Below the pieces are notes generated by a model, which had not been told where the DNA came from, did no database searches, and saw only the letters and a program-made list of their open reading frames with translations. Shown here one piece after another: positions 1 to 8,370 of a DNA stretch of 64,000 nucleotides. The stretch is from Chryseobacterium camelliae (GTDB taxonomy: Bacteria; Bacteroidota; Bacteroidia; Flavobacteriales; Weeksellaceae). The DNA lies in contig NZ_CP115859.1 of the NCBI RefSeq assembly GCF_027920545.1, positions 2,040,001-2,104,000 on the forward strand, written 5' to 3'. A program made the position numbers and the translations under genes. Positions within the stretch are counted from its first letter, which is position 1. Every line of letters begins with the position of its first letter.

Positions 1-323
1 ATGGTAGCATCAATTCCATCCGGTTCACCGGGATGAATTCCATTGTTCACGAACAAAACCGCCTTATCTTTTCTTAATTGATTAAGATCTTTTTCAGCAA
101 AAGGATTATAAATAACTACATATATAGGTTTTCCGTTGTCATCCTCTCCTTTTTTCAGATATTGAATCGTCCTAAAGTTTTGAGCCAGATTCTCATAATA
201 GGCATTTATCTCAGCATAGGTAACCGTCTGATTTCTGTTTCCTTTTTCAAAAGGGGTCTGGAATTGAGCCTGAGCAACAAACAAAGATGAAGCAAAAAAG
301 AATAAAAGATATTTCAGTTTCAT
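1..323 (-). CDS. M14 family zinc carboxypeptidase, N-terminal part (cut by window edge)
   Basis: Only the first 107 codons lie in the window; the gene runs off the left edge. The protein starts MKLKYLLFFFASSLFVAQAQ, a clear Sec signal peptide, so the product is exported to the periplasm or outer membrane. The motif NNGIHPGEPDG carries the HxxE zinc-binding pair of M14 metallocarboxypeptidases, and the preceding strand (KAVLFVNNG) fits the fold. In Bacteroidetes such proteins are secreted peptidases. The substrate and the rest of the catalytic domain cannot be judged here. The ATG at 321-323 directly precedes the signal peptide and is the evident start. Confidence 0.8.
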   Translation of the reverse strand, partial: MKLKYLLFFFASSLFVAQAQFQTPFEKGNRNQTVTYAEINAYYENLAQNFRTIQYLKKGEDDNGKPIYVVIYNPFAEKDLNQLRKDKAVLFVNNGIHPGEPDGIDAT

Positions 324-464
324 GATGTGATATTTCGGGCTTTAAAATTACTCTGTTTTTGCAGAACTAGGAAATTGAGGAACTTTGGGTTTCTTCTTAG
401 CCCCCTTTCCTTTAAAATTTCATGTATTCCAATTAATTACACTAAAAATCATTACCATTTTCCA

Positions 465-1151
465 TTACGCAAGATTTAACAATTTCTCATACAATAATTT
501 CATTCCCTGAGTTGCCGTTTCTTTCATGACAACAGCTCTTTGTCTGTATCCAAAGTTGGTTTCATTGGGATTGATTACAATAAGAAGGCAGTCATCTTTG
601 ATGTCATGAATCAGCCCTGCAGCCGGATAAACCTGTAATGACGTTCCTATTACTAAGAAAATATCTGCTTCTTTTGCCTTTTGTGAGGCTTCCTTCATCA
701 GTGGAACATCTTCTCCGAACCAAACGATGAAAGGTCGCAATTGCGCTCCGTCTTCCGCTTTATCACCAATATTGATATCGTCTTTTTGTTCATAAATCAG
801 TCCTTTATTGTTACAGGAACACGACTTAAATAATTCTCCGTGCAAATGAAGAATATTCGTAGAACCGGCTCTTTCATGCAAATCATCAATATTCTGCGTG
901 ATGATCTGAACCTCGAAATGTTTTTCCAGTTCTGCCAATAATGTATGTGCTTCATTGGGCTTTACTTCATGAAGCTGTCGACGTCTCTGATTGTAAAATT
1001 CCAACACCAAACCTCTGTCTTTTCGCCATCCTTCCGGACTTGCAACGTCTGTTATACTATGATTTTCCCAAAGACCATCTCCGTCTCTGAATGTTTTTAT
1101 TCCGCTTTCGGCACTGATTCCCGCACCGCTTAATATGGTTAGTTTTTTCAT
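465..1151 (-). CDS. cobB: Class III sirtuin, NAD-dependent protein deacylase (CobB/SIRT5-like)
   Basis: This is a Sir2-family enzyme of 228 aa that removes acyl groups from lysine using NAD+, giving nicotinamide and O-acyl-ADP-ribose. Visible motifs are GAGISAESGI (residues 9-18) for NAD binding, QNIDDLHERAG with catalytic His in HLHGE, and GTSLQVYPAAGL. Tyr53 and Arg56 (FYNQRRRQL) match the Y-x-x-R pair of class III sirtuins that favours succinyl and malonyl lysines. The zinc module looks degenerate: only a C-x-C (KSCSCNNKG) is present and the second cysteine pair of E. coli CobB is missing. It sits with other NAD/ADP-ribose genes (macro domain, Nudix). The cytoplasmic location is inferred from the absence of a signal peptide. 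Confidence 0.92.
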   Translation of the reverse strand: MKKLTILSGAGISAESGIKTFRDGDGLWENHSITDVASPEGWRKDRGLVLEFYNQRRRQLHEVKPNEAHTLLAELEKHFEVQIITQNIDDLHERAGSTNILHLHGELFKSCSCNNKGLIYEQKDDINIGDKAEDGAQLRPFIVWFGEDVPLMKEASQKAKEADIFLVIGTSLQVYPAAGLIHDIKDDCLLIVINPNETNFGYRQRAVVMKETATQGMKLLYEKLLNLA

Positions 1152-1177
1152 TTGTTTAAAATTTTGATTTTATCCAT

Positions 1178-1723
1178 TCATAATATAAAGCAAATAATTA
1201 GTGTTGGTGCTAAAATAATTATGAATAGTATATCTACAATGGTTAGTTTTTTATTGGCTCTATATTTACTTTCAGTCCATTTATTTATAAATTGAATAAA
1301 ATCTTCAGTGTATAATTCTCGATTGTATCCAAGCCAATTTAAATTTGTAATTCTGTCATGAAAAAGATGAATTTTTAAGGCTTCTTTATTTTCTGACAAA
1401 TTGAAAAAATAAAAGCATTCAAAATCAACACCTATAAGTTTCTCATATTCTTTGTCATATTAAAAACAAAAAATCTCATCATTCTTTAATAGTTCTTTTT
1501 TATCTAATTCTTGTCTTAAAAGTTTTTGATATTCTTTTAAGTTATCAATACCTGTTTCAACAGCAAATACATTTGAATTCTTTCCTGCATTTTGAAGATA
1601 AAAAATATAAGCTTTGGGAAATTTCAAATTCAACTCTTGTTGAAGAAAATCAATTTCTTCAACTGTCAATCCCTCATTTTGATTTTCAGGATCATCAACA
1701 AATCTGAAATTATATTTTTCCAT
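1178..1723 (-). pseudogene. SMI1/KNR4-like gene interrupted by an in-frame stop codon
   Basis: Two short reading segments (1463-1723 and 1178-1459) are in the same frame and are separated by a single TAA at 1460-1462. Read through, they give one 181-residue protein: an N-terminal half resembling SMI1/KNR4 (FVDDPENQ, LTVEEIDFLQQELNLKFP, YIFYLQNAGK) and a C-terminal half continuing YDKEYEKLIGVDFECFYFF. The end carries an odd hydrophobic helix (IVDILFIIILAPTLIICFIL). SMI1/KNR4 proteins often serve as immunity proteins to toxins. Either the gene is decaying, or the stop is a sequencing error. The 5' half alone could still make an 87-aa protein. The family assignment rests on the N-terminal half only. 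Confidence 0.6.
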
Positions 1724-1763
1724 TATTATAGAAGTTTTTTATAAATCTTTTCAATCTAGAACT

Positions 1764-2234
1764 CTAATTGAAATCATATACATAGACTTCTAAATTGTTT
1801 TTCAGCAATGTTCTTTCAATAATTGTTTCAATTTCTTCCCATTTTCCTCCTGCCAGCCCACAACCAATTCTCGGCATATGAATACTCGCATTTAATCGTA
1901 AAGATTCATCAGAAAGTTTTTCCAAACACTTTTCAACAGCTTCATAGCGGATTGGAGGAATTCCATTTGAGTTTGAAATCGTTTTATGTTGGCCAATCAT
2001 ATTGCATACCCAAAGATCTTTCTCTACCTGAACCATTTGAATTTCTCCAAGGTTAAAATTTTTATCACTTTTAAACCAATTTCTATATTCATTTTCAGGC
2101 GTTTTCCACCTTTTTGAAATTGCTAAAACAAAACCTTTACCCCAACCTCCAATATCATTGCAAATGTGAGTAATTATTTTATTTCCTTCAACTTGAGGTT
2201 TTGTAGCATCTCCTTTTATTAATTCAATTTTCAT
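1764..2234 (-). CDS. Macro domain protein (ADP-ribose binding / ADP-ribosyl hydrolase)
   Basis: A single macro domain fills the 156 aa. It shows IELIKGDAT (residues 3-11), HICNDIGGWGKGF (23-35) in the ADP-ribose loop, and PRIGCGLAGG (121-130), close to the phosphate loop of TARG1/Poa1p-type hydrolases. Members bind ADP-ribose and many remove it from proteins, nucleic acids or ADP-ribose-1''-phosphate. Its ATG overlaps the TGA of the upstream gene by 4 nt (2231-2234), so the two are translationally coupled. A sirtuin lies just downstream and a Nudix regulator just upstream. The biochemical substrate is not determined by sequence. No signal peptide is present, so it should be cytoplasmic. Confidence 0.85.
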   Translation of the reverse strand: MKIELIKGDATKPQVEGNKIITHICNDIGGWGKGFVLAISKRWKTPENEYRNWFKSDKNFNLGEIQMVQVEKDLWVCNMIGQHKTISNSNGIPPIRYEAVEKCLEKLSDESLRLNASIHMPRIGCGLAGGKWEEIETIIERTLLKNNLEVYVYDFN

Positions 2235-2659
2235 TGCTTAAAGTCTAATATTAAACGTTCAATTTCATTATTCTCAGATTCTATAAAGTTACTTCCAACG
2301 AATACTTTTGTTACTTCAATATTCCCGACAATTGCCTTATTAAATGAATCCAATTCTTCAGAAGAAACCCACAATTCATTATGATTTTTTGCTCCTACAT
2401 TTTGTGAAGGATATTGATTAACCATTTCTTCCAGCACCTCAAACTTCGTTACGAAACCTAGATAATTTCCCGCTTCATCTCTTGTATTCCATTTCTGTGC
2501 AATTTCAGAAGCATATTCTTCGTTTAAAACCGGATAGAAAATCGGCTGCCATTCCAATCTTGGAGGAAATTTTTTGTAATTACTTTCTATAATTAAAATC
2601 ATTTCCTTTTCTCCGACTGGTCTATAAAGTGTCTTTGTTTTTATGTTTTCTTTTTTCAT
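2231..2659 (-). CDS. Possible ADP-ribosyltransferase-like protein paired with the macro protein
   Basis: The protein has 142 aa from the ATG at 2659; an upstream TTG at 2680 would add seven residues but seems unlikely. It starts KTKTLYRPVGEKEMILI and contains FPPRLEWQPIFYPVLNEEYA and NELWVSSEELDSFN. I recall similar small Bacteroidetes proteins carrying the label ADP-ribosylation/crystallin J1, but I cannot verify the fold. An early Arg and a late Glu-rich strand (ELWV) would fit an ART-like domain; this is inference. The 4-nt overlap with the macro-domain gene argues for joint function in adding or removing ADP-ribose, as in DarT-DarG. No membrane segment or signal is seen. Confidence 0.5.
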   Translation of the reverse strand: MKKENIKTKTLYRPVGEKEMILIIESNYKKFPPRLEWQPIFYPVLNEEYASEIAQKWNTRDEAGNYLGFVTKFEVLEEMVNQYPSQNVGAKNHNELWVSSEELDSFNKAIVGNIEVTKVFVGSNFIESENNEIERLILDFKQ

Positions 2660-2768
2660 TATTGTGTTATTTTTACGCAAATTTAAAAGAATATAGCTTT
2701 ATTAAACAAATTTATTTGTGTTAAAATCACACTAATTAATTTAATTTATTGATTTTCAGTAGTTAAAA

Positions 2769-3464
2769 TCATTTTATTTCAAAATAGAACCCTTGTTCTT
2801 CAAGCTCTTTATACTTCTCCTGATTGAAAGTAAATAATTTTCCGGGTCTTCCACTTCCTTCTTTTTTTAGGGTATTCGTATCTTTTAATAATCCGTAGCT
2901 CATAATTTTTTTCCGGAAATTCCTGCGGTCGATCTCCTGCCCGATAATGGTTTTATATAGATTTTCAAGGTCTGAAAATAGAAATTCTTCATTCAAAAGA
3001 TTAAAACCAATGGGTTGATATTGAATTTTTGTACGAAGTCTTTTTAATGCGATATCAATAATTGTCTGGTGATCAAAAGCTAATTCTGGAAGTTGCTTGA
3101 TACTGAACCATTGAGCATCATCCGCATCGGAATCTGCAAAGAGTTCATGATAGGAAGGATTGACAAGCCCTAAATAAGCCACAGAAACCACTCTATTTCT
3201 TGGATCACGACCAACATTGCCAAAAGTATAGAGTTGTTCCAGAAAATCGGGTTTTATTCCGGCTTCTTCATGAAGCTCTCTTTTCACCGCATCATCCAGA
3301 TTTTCATTATCCATAACCAGTCCTCCAGGAAGAGCCCAACCTCCTTTGAAAGGTTCGATATTCCTTTTAATTAAAAGAATTTGCAGGTCTTTTTTATCAA
3401 AATATCCGAAAATAACTGCATCTACGGCAACCTTTATATCCTGTATTTTTTTTGGAGATTCCAT
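2769..3464 (-). CDS. Nudix-domain transcriptional regulator (NrtR/AraR-like)
   Basis: The 231-aa protein has an N-terminal Nudix domain with a complete Nudix box at residues 48-70 (G-x5-E-x7-RELHEEAGI) and a C-terminal winged-helix segment (RRNFRKKIMSYGLLKDTN, then GSGRPGKLFTFN). This architecture is that of the NrtR/AraR group, in which the Nudix part senses ADP-ribose-type or sugar ligands and the wing binds DNA. The intact box means hydrolase activity cannot be excluded. An ADP-ribose-sensing role would suit the neighbouring sirtuin, macro and ART-like genes. In other Bacteroidetes the relatives control sugar genes instead, so the regulon is uncertain. The ATG at 3464 is the obvious start. 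Confidence 0.85.
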   Translation of the reverse strand: MESPKKIQDIKVAVDAVIFGYFDKKDLQILLIKRNIEPFKGGWALPGGLVMDNENLDDAVKRELHEEAGIKPDFLEQLYTFGNVGRDPRNRVVSVAYLGLVNPSYHELFADSDADDAQWFSIKQLPELAFDHQTIIDIALKRLRTKIQYQPIGFNLLNEEFLFSDLENLYKTIIGQEIDRRNFRKKIMSYGLLKDTNTLKKEGSGRPGKLFTFNQEKYKELEEQGFYFEIK

Positions 3465-3588
3465 TGTTTTAATTTGCGTTATGAATACACAAAATTACAC
3501 TTTAGACCTATTAGTATCAAGATAAAAATAATAAAAATTTGCTTTAAAAATTTTAGTAAATTTATAATCAACTTAAAACTAAACGATT

Positions 3589-4209
3589 ATGAAAAATTTA
3601 TTCTTTGCAGCTTGTGCTGCTTTTCTGTTTGTAACTTGTGATAAAGTGAAAATGGATGTAAAAACTGATAAAACCGAAGAGTGGAAACCTGTAGATTCAG
3701 CGACGGCAAACAAAGCCTGGATGGATTATGCTACACCGGGAGAAATGCACAAAATGCTTGCAAAATCTGATGGAGTTTGGACCGGAGCAAATACAACATG
3801 GATGGAAAACGGAGCAAAACCCATCACAAGCACTTCTGAAGCAACTAATAAAATGATATTTGGTGGCCGTTATCAGGTAAGTGAGCACAAAGGAAATTTC
3901 ATGGGAATGCCTTTTGAAGGAATGAGTATCGTAGGATATGACAATGTGAAGAAAAAATTTGTCAGCACCTGGATTGATAATATGGGAACTGGAATAATGT
4001 CCGCGGAAGGAGATTGGAATGCCTCAACAAAATCTATTGAATTTAAAGGAAAAATGACCGATCCGGCAAGACCTGGCAAAGATTGTGATATAAGAGAAGT
4101 CTTTACTTTCGTTGATGATAATACCCAAAAACTGGAAATGTACGGACCTGACGGAAAAACCGGAAAGGAATATAAAACAATGGAAATACAATTTACCCGT
4201 AAGAAATAA
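3589..4209 (+). CDS. DUF1579 family exported protein, probable lipoprotein
   Basis: The 206-aa product begins MKNLFFAACAAFLFVTCDK, a signal peptide ending in a Cys at a plausible though weak lipobox (FVTC), so it is probably lipid-anchored. The body matches the DUF1579 pattern: GVWTGANTTWMENG, MIFGGRYQVSEHKGNFMGMP, GMSIVGYDNVKKKFVSTWID and REVFTFVDDN. DUF1579 proteins are calycin-like beta barrels of unknown function, common in Bacteroidetes. It is transcribed alone, away from the Nudix gene, and ends at a strong terminator shared with convergent lepA. Confidence 0.8.
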   Translation: MKNLFFAACAAFLFVTCDKVKMDVKTDKTEEWKPVDSATANKAWMDYATPGEMHKMLAKSDGVWTGANTTWMENGAKPITSTSEATNKMIFGGRYQVSEHKGNFMGMPFEGMSIVGYDNVKKKFVSTWIDNMGTGIMSAEGDWNASTKSIEFKGKMTDPARPGKDCDIREVFTFVDDNTQKLEMYGPDGKTGKEYKTMEIQFTRKK

Positions 4210-4213
4210 ATAA

Positions 4214-4241
4214 AAAATCCGCAGATTGTTCTGCGGATTTT
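4214..4241. terminator. Bidirectional intrinsic terminator
   Basis: A 12-bp perfect stem (AAAATCCGCAGA at 4214-4225 and its complement at 4230-4241) with a TTGT loop has A and T tracts on both sides. It lies between the convergent DUF1579 and lepA genes and can serve both. Confidence 0.9.
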
Positions 4242-4272
4242 ACTTTTATCTTTTGTTTACTTGGATCTTAAC

Positions 4273-6069
4273 TTAGTCATTAAGCTTTAAAACTGCCATG
4301 AACGCTGATTGCGGTACTTCTACTCTACCAATCTGTTTCATTTTCTTCTTACCTTCTTTCTGCTTTTCAAGAAGTTTTCTCTTTCTGGAAATATCTCCTC
4401 CGTAACATTTTGCGGTAACGTCTTTTCTTAATGCTTTAATGGTTTCTCTGGCAATAACCTTCGTTCCTAAAGCTGCCTGAACTGCAATATCAAACTGCTG
4501 TCTAGGAATCAGTTCACGAAGCTTTTCACACATTCTTTTACCGATATAATACGCATTAGAATCGTGAATCAATGAAGATAATGCATCTACCATGTCTCCG
4601 TTGATCAGAATATCCATTTTCACTAGCTTAGAAGCTCTGAAGCCGATCGGATGATAATCGAAAGAAGCATACCCTTTAGAAATAGATTTCAACCTGTCAT
4701 AGAAGTCGAAAACAACTTCTGCCAAAGGCATATTAAAAATTAATTCGACTCTTTCCGAAGTCAGATAACTTTGGTTAACAATCTCCCCTCTTTTTTCAAT
4801 ACAAAGAGTCATTACAGAACCTACAAAATCTGATTTTGTAATTATAGAAGCTTTAATGAAAGGCTCTTCTACTCTATCCATTGTAGAAGGATCCATCATT
4901 TCAGACGGGTTGTTGATCAAAATCGGAACTTCAGGCTCTCTTTTGGTATATCCAAAATAAGAAACGTTCGGAACCGTTGTGATCACGTTCATATTAAACT
5001 CTCTGTCAAGACGTTCCTGAACAATTTCCATGTGAAGCATTCCTAAGAATCCGCAACGGAAACCAAAACCAAGAGCAGCTGAACTTTCCGGTTCGAAAAC
5101 CAGAGAAGCGTCATTTAATCTTAATTTTTCAAGAGAGAATCTTAATTCTTCAAAATCTTCAGAATCAATCGGATAAATACCTGCGAAAACCATTGGTTTT
5201 ACTTCCTCAAATCCATCGATCGGGGCAGCTGCAGGTTTTTCAAAAGAAGTAATGGTATCTCCCACTTTTACTTCTCTTGCATCTTTAATCCCTGAAACCA
5301 GATATCCTACATCTCCACATCCAATTGTTTTCTTTGGAACCTGCTTCAGCTTTAAAGTCCCTACTTCATCAGCTCCATATTCTTTCCCTGTTGCGAAGAA
5401 TTTAATTTTTTCGTTTTTAGAAATGCTTCCGTTAACGACTTTGAAATAAGCTTCAATTCCTCTAAAAGGATTATAAACAGAGTCAAAAATCAAAGCCTGA
5501 AGCGGAGCATCCGGATCTCCAACCGGAGCCGGAATTCTTTCCACGATCTGCTCCAGCAAATTGTGAACCCCCTCTCCCGTTTTCCCTGAAACTCTCAATA
5601 CATCTTCATATTCGCAACCGATCAGATTCATAATCTCATCTGTTACTTCTTCAGGGTTTGCAGAAGGAAGGTCAATTTTATTTAAAATCGGAATGATTGT
5701 TAAATCATTCTCCAAAGCTAAGTATAAGTTACTGATTGTTTGTGCCTGAATACTTTGTGCAGCATCCACAATTAAAAGCGCTCCTTCACAAGCAGCGATG
5801 GAACGCGAAACTTCATAAGAAAAGTCAACGTGTCCCGGTGTATCAATCAGGTTTAATATAAATTTTTCGCCTTTATATTCATAATCCATCTGGATCGCAT
5901 GAGATTTAATGGTAATCCCACGTTCTTTCTCCAAATCCATATCATCCAGTGTCTGTGACTGTAATTCTCTTTGAGTCACTGTATTGGTGTACTCCAAAAG
6001 ACGATCCGCCAAAGTACTTTTACCATGGTCGATATGAGCGATTATGCAAAAATTTCGTATGTTTTTCAT
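4273..6069 (-). CDS. lepA: Elongation factor 4 (LepA), ribosome-associated GTPase
   Basis: The 598-aa protein is full length for LepA/EF4. G1 is [15 protein letters not shown] near residue 10, followed by the switch [11 protein letters not shown]3 DTPGHVDF and G4 NKIDLP. The C-terminal part has the LepA hallmark [13 protein letters not shown] and the Lys/Arg-rich end ([19 protein letters not shown]) that reaches the peptidyl-transferase centre. EF4 acts on ribosomes, affecting translocation and initiation under ionic stress. The ATG at 6069 opens directly into the conserved [18 protein letters not shown]. It is followed by a terminator and lies 53 nt downstream of the glycine-zipper gene. Confidence 0.98.
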   Translation of the reverse strand: MKNIRNFCIIAHIDHGKSTLADRLLEYTNTVTQRELQSQTLDDMDLEKERGITIKSHAIQMDYEYKGEKFILNLIDTPGHVDFSYEVSRSIAACEGALLIVDAAQSIQAQTISNLYLALENDLTIIPILNKIDLPSANPEEVTDEIMNLIGCEYEDVLRVSGKTGEGVHNLLEQIVERIPAPVGDPDAPLQALIFDSVYNPFRGIEAYFKVVNGSISKNEKIKFFATGKEYGADEVGTLKLKQVPKKTIGCGDVGYLVSGIKDAREVKVGDTITSFEKPAAAPIDGFEEVKPMVFAGIYPIDSEDFEELRFSLEKLRLNDASLVFEPESSAALGFGFRCGFLGMLHMEIVQERLDREFNMNVITTVPNVSYFGYTKREPEVPILINNPSEMMDPSTMDRVEEPFIKASIITKSDFVGSVMTLCIEKRGEIVNQSYLTSERVELIFNMPLAEVVFDFYDRLKSISKGYASFDYHPIGFRASKLVKMDILINGDMVDALSSLIHDSNAYYIGKRMCEKLRELIPRQQFDIAVQAALGTKVIARETIKALRKDVTAKCYGGDISRKRKLLEKQKEGKKKMKQIGRVEVPQSAFMAVLKLND

Positions 6070-6122
6070 TTAAGAACTATGTAATTTGCAAAGATAAGAA
6101 ATCAATACTAAATTCTAATTTT

Positions 6123-7124
6123 TTATTCTCTGAAAACGTATTCTCCCGTTAACTGATCAAGATAAATCTGAGTTTTAACCTTGCTTGCATATCCTGCATT
6201 TTTATTCCCGCTATCTATTGCTGCGCCTATTAATGCTCCTACCATTCCTCCAGACATTGCTCCTATCATTGCTCCGTTCGTGCTTTGCTGAAACAGATCT
6301 GCCGGAATGGCTTCGATATACCATCCTTTTTCATTTTTTAAAACCTCTTTGTAGCCGATCGGGATTGCTTTAAAAATTTTATTGCCTTCCACAATACAGT
6401 AAATTTCTCCTATTCTAATATCATAGGTTCCGTCATTTACATTTTTAATATCTCCATCTTTGTCTCTTCGATAAGTTGCCGGTGTGGGTTGTTGCTGAAC
6501 AAATGATTTGAAGCTCAAATAAACTCCCGGTCTTAAGCTATCACTTTTGTAGATGGAATATGTATTTTTTATTATCGTTTCATAATCTGCAAGGGATGTT
6601 TCACTAAGCGGGACACTTACCGCAACATGGTTATAGGAATCTAAAATTAATTGTGAAAGAATTCTTGAAACTTTACTATTAATGGTTTTTGCAATATTTA
6701 CCCCTTCAATTTTATTTGCAGAAATTACACCTTCTGTTCTGTTGATAAAAAAGTATTTATCGTTTCTTTTAAAAAAAGTGGCAACATTTATTTTCGCTTT
6801 GGCAACATCAGGAGATTTATCATCATTAAAGAAAGACAAATCTTTAATAAGCATTACAATATCATTTTTCCCGGAACTCTTGTTAGATTCAGCAAAAGCT
6901 TCCTCTATTGCCTCTTTAGGCTGTGCTTTTGAAAATGAAAACTGATACGTTTCTCCTTTTGCGGTAATATTTCCGAGCTCTTTAGAACTTCGACTGTCAA
7001 TAACAGCTAATGACTTTGTCATACCACTTTTATCCTTTATCCTCCCAATTTCAATCGTTTCATTTTTTTGAGAAAATACGATAGCTGATACTAAAAGAAA
7101 TGTGATCTCTAATGCTTTTTTCAT
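6123..7124 (-). CDS. Exported protein with C-terminal glycine zipper, function unknown
   Basis: I do not recognise the main body. From the ATG at 7124 the protein begins MKKALEITFLLVSAIVFSQ, a signal peptide; an ATG five codons upstream (7139) is less likely because it would put extra residues before the Lys-rich start. Near the C-terminus a Gly/Ala-rich zipper (GAMIGAMSGGMVGALIGAAI) is preceded by TNG, as found in outer-membrane-associated or pore-like proteins. The middle is a mixed alpha/beta region with no obvious motif. It may be envelope-associated. It precedes lepA by 53 nt in the same direction but need not be in its operon. Confidence 0.7.
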   Translation of the reverse strand: MKKALEITFLLVSAIVFSQKNETIEIGRIKDKSGMTKSLAVIDSRSSKELGNITAKGETYQFSFSKAQPKEAIEEAFAESNKSSGKNDIVMLIKDLSFFNDDKSPDVAKAKINVATFFKRNDKYFFINRTEGVISANKIEGVNIAKTINSKVSRILSQLILDSYNHVAVSVPLSETSLADYETIIKNTYSIYKSDSLRPGVYLSFKSFVQQQPTPATYRRDKDGDIKNVNDGTYDIRIGEIYCIVEGNKIFKAIPIGYKEVLKNEKGWYIEAIPADLFQQSTNGAMIGAMSGGMVGALIGAAIDSGNKNAGYASKVKTQIYLDQLTGEYVFRE

Positions 7125-7162
7125 TATTATAATTTTCACAAAACTAAGAATAAGTTTAAAAT

Positions 7163-7198
7163 TAAACGACCCTCACAAATAAATTGTAAGAGTCGTCC
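7163..7198 (-). terminator. Intrinsic terminator of the ECF sigma operon
   Basis: On the minus-strand RNA, ACGACUCUUACAA pairs with UUGUGAGGGUCGU over 13 bp, using two G-U wobbles, with a UUUAU loop and a U-rich tail. The wobbles become mismatches on the plus strand, so this is directional and ends the operon of genes at 7219-8922. Confidence 0.75.
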
Positions 7199-7218
7199 AA
7201 CATTAAAAAAATAAACTA

Positions 7219-7725
7219 TTATGGGTCTTGTTTAGGTCTTGAATTATTGTTTCTATGAGGTTTCCTTTCATTCATTTTATCTCTCATCATTCCTTCAGAT
7301 TGAAACAGTTTCAACACTTTCTGGCAAGGAATTACCTGCTGCATTTTATCAGCATATTTTTTCCTGTTATCTAACAACTTCTGCCCTACTTCAAAGCTTT
7401 GTTGCAGTTTAGCTTTGGCTTCTTCATCAGATAAAGTTTCAGGATTAAAATTAGAATTAAACTGACTTTTTATCTGTTTCTGACTCTCCAGATATTCATT
7501 ATAAATTTCTGTAAATTCGGTCTTATCACTCGGGTCAATATTCAGGTTATCCATCACCATATTGTTCCTGAACTTGGTAAGCAGTGCTTTTCTTTCTTCA
7601 GGAGAAAGGTTGTTTATGACCTCCTTTCTTTGTTTGGGATCCATTTTTTTCCAATCATAGTCTGTCCTTTGTGCATTTAAACCAAAACTATAAATGATAA
7701 AAAGTGTAAATAATATCTTTTTCAT
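7219..7725 (-). CDS. Periplasmic Spy/CpxP-like protein of the sigma-factor operon
   Basis: The 168-aa protein (ATG at 7725) starts MKKILFTLFIIYSFGLNAQ, a signal peptide, and is then almost entirely helical and charged: LSPEERKALLTKFRNNMVMD, FTEIYNEYLESQKQI, LSDEEAKAKLQQSFEVGQK. Such helical, LTxxQ-like proteins resemble the Spy/CpxP periplasmic chaperone/sensor group. It begins 7 nt after the anti-sigma stop and is third in the operon sigma / anti-sigma / sensor-like. A role in sensing envelope stress for the anti-sigma factor is inference. An extended start upstream would overlap the anti-sigma gene and lengthen the N-terminus before the signal peptide, so I rejected it. Confidence 0.75.
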   Translation of the reverse strand: MKKILFTLFIIYSFGLNAQRTDYDWKKMDPKQRKEVINNLSPEERKALLTKFRNNMVMDNLNIDPSDKTEFTEIYNEYLESQKQIKSQFNSNFNPETLSDEEAKAKLQQSFEVGQKLLDNRKKYADKMQQVIPCQKVLKLFQSEGMMRDKMNERKPHRNNNSRPKQDP

Positions 7726-7732
7726 CCTTACT

Positions 7733-8353
7733 TTAATTATATAAATCCAAATAAACATCCTGAGTTGAATTACTCGCCAATTCAGCTATTTCAGAATTCG
7801 TAAATGACTCCAGATACTCGTTCATTTGTGCTTCATTATGTTTTGAGACAGGCTTTACTGGTGGAACTTTAGTTTTTTCCTCTCCAGTATTCTCAACATA
7901 ATAATCTTTATTATTTTGATTTTCAACTTTTTGATTATGATCTTCAACAAAAGTTAAATCAGATTTTAATGTTTCATAAGCAAGTTCGCTTTCTGTTTTA
8001 GCTTTCTGATTATTCATTGCAAATGTTGCCTGAGAGTTCTCTTTTACTTTTGAATTATCCTTATTTAAAACAAAAGTCACTCCAAAAATCAAGGCTAATG
8101 ATGCCGCTGCTGCATACGCCCAGTTTAATCTGAAGATCGGCGCTTTTTTAGCAGGCAATACATTATTCAATACATTTTCCTGAATATTCTCAAACAGATT
8201 TTCAGGAACTGTGTAAATATTTTTACGTTCTAATTTTTCCAGATCAAAATCATTAAGTCCGTACAAAACCTTCCCCTGAATATTTTCAAATAAATTTTCA
8301 GGGACTTTGTAAATGTTTTTACGTTCTAGTTTTTCCAGATCAAAGTCTTTCAT
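7733..8353 (-). CDS. Membrane-anchored anti-sigma factor with duplicated N-terminal segment
   Basis: The 206-aa protein follows the ECF sigma gene with a 17-nt gap, the usual place for a cognate anti-sigma factor. It has one transmembrane helix at about residues 76-96 (LNWAYAAAASLALIFGVTFV) and a periplasmic C-terminal part rich in Lys, Glu and Asn. Its cytoplasmic N-terminus consists of two nearly identical 32-residue copies (3-34 and 35-66) of the DFDLEKLERKNIY, VPENLFENIQ pattern. The copies are also close at DNA level, so the duplication looks recent. In relatives I would expect one copy. The anti-sigma role is inferred from context and topology. Confidence 0.8.
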   Translation of the reverse strand: MKDFDLEKLERKNIYKVPENLFENIQGKVLYGLNDFDLEKLERKNIYTVPENLFENIQENVLNNVLPAKKAPIFRLNWAYAAAASLALIFGVTFVLNKDNSKVKENSQATFAMNNQKAKTESELAYETLKSDLTFVEDHNQKVENQNNKDYYVENTGEEKTKVPPVKPVSKHNEAQMNEYLESFTNSEIAELASNSTQDVYLDLYN

Positions 8354-8370
8354 CTCAGTTTTTTCAAAAA

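Noticed and set aside
2715..2732. GTGTTAAAATCACAC between the ART-like and Nudix genes as an operator of the Nudix regulator
   Set aside because: The symmetry is only four bases on each side and no second copy is seen near the other genes of the cluster.
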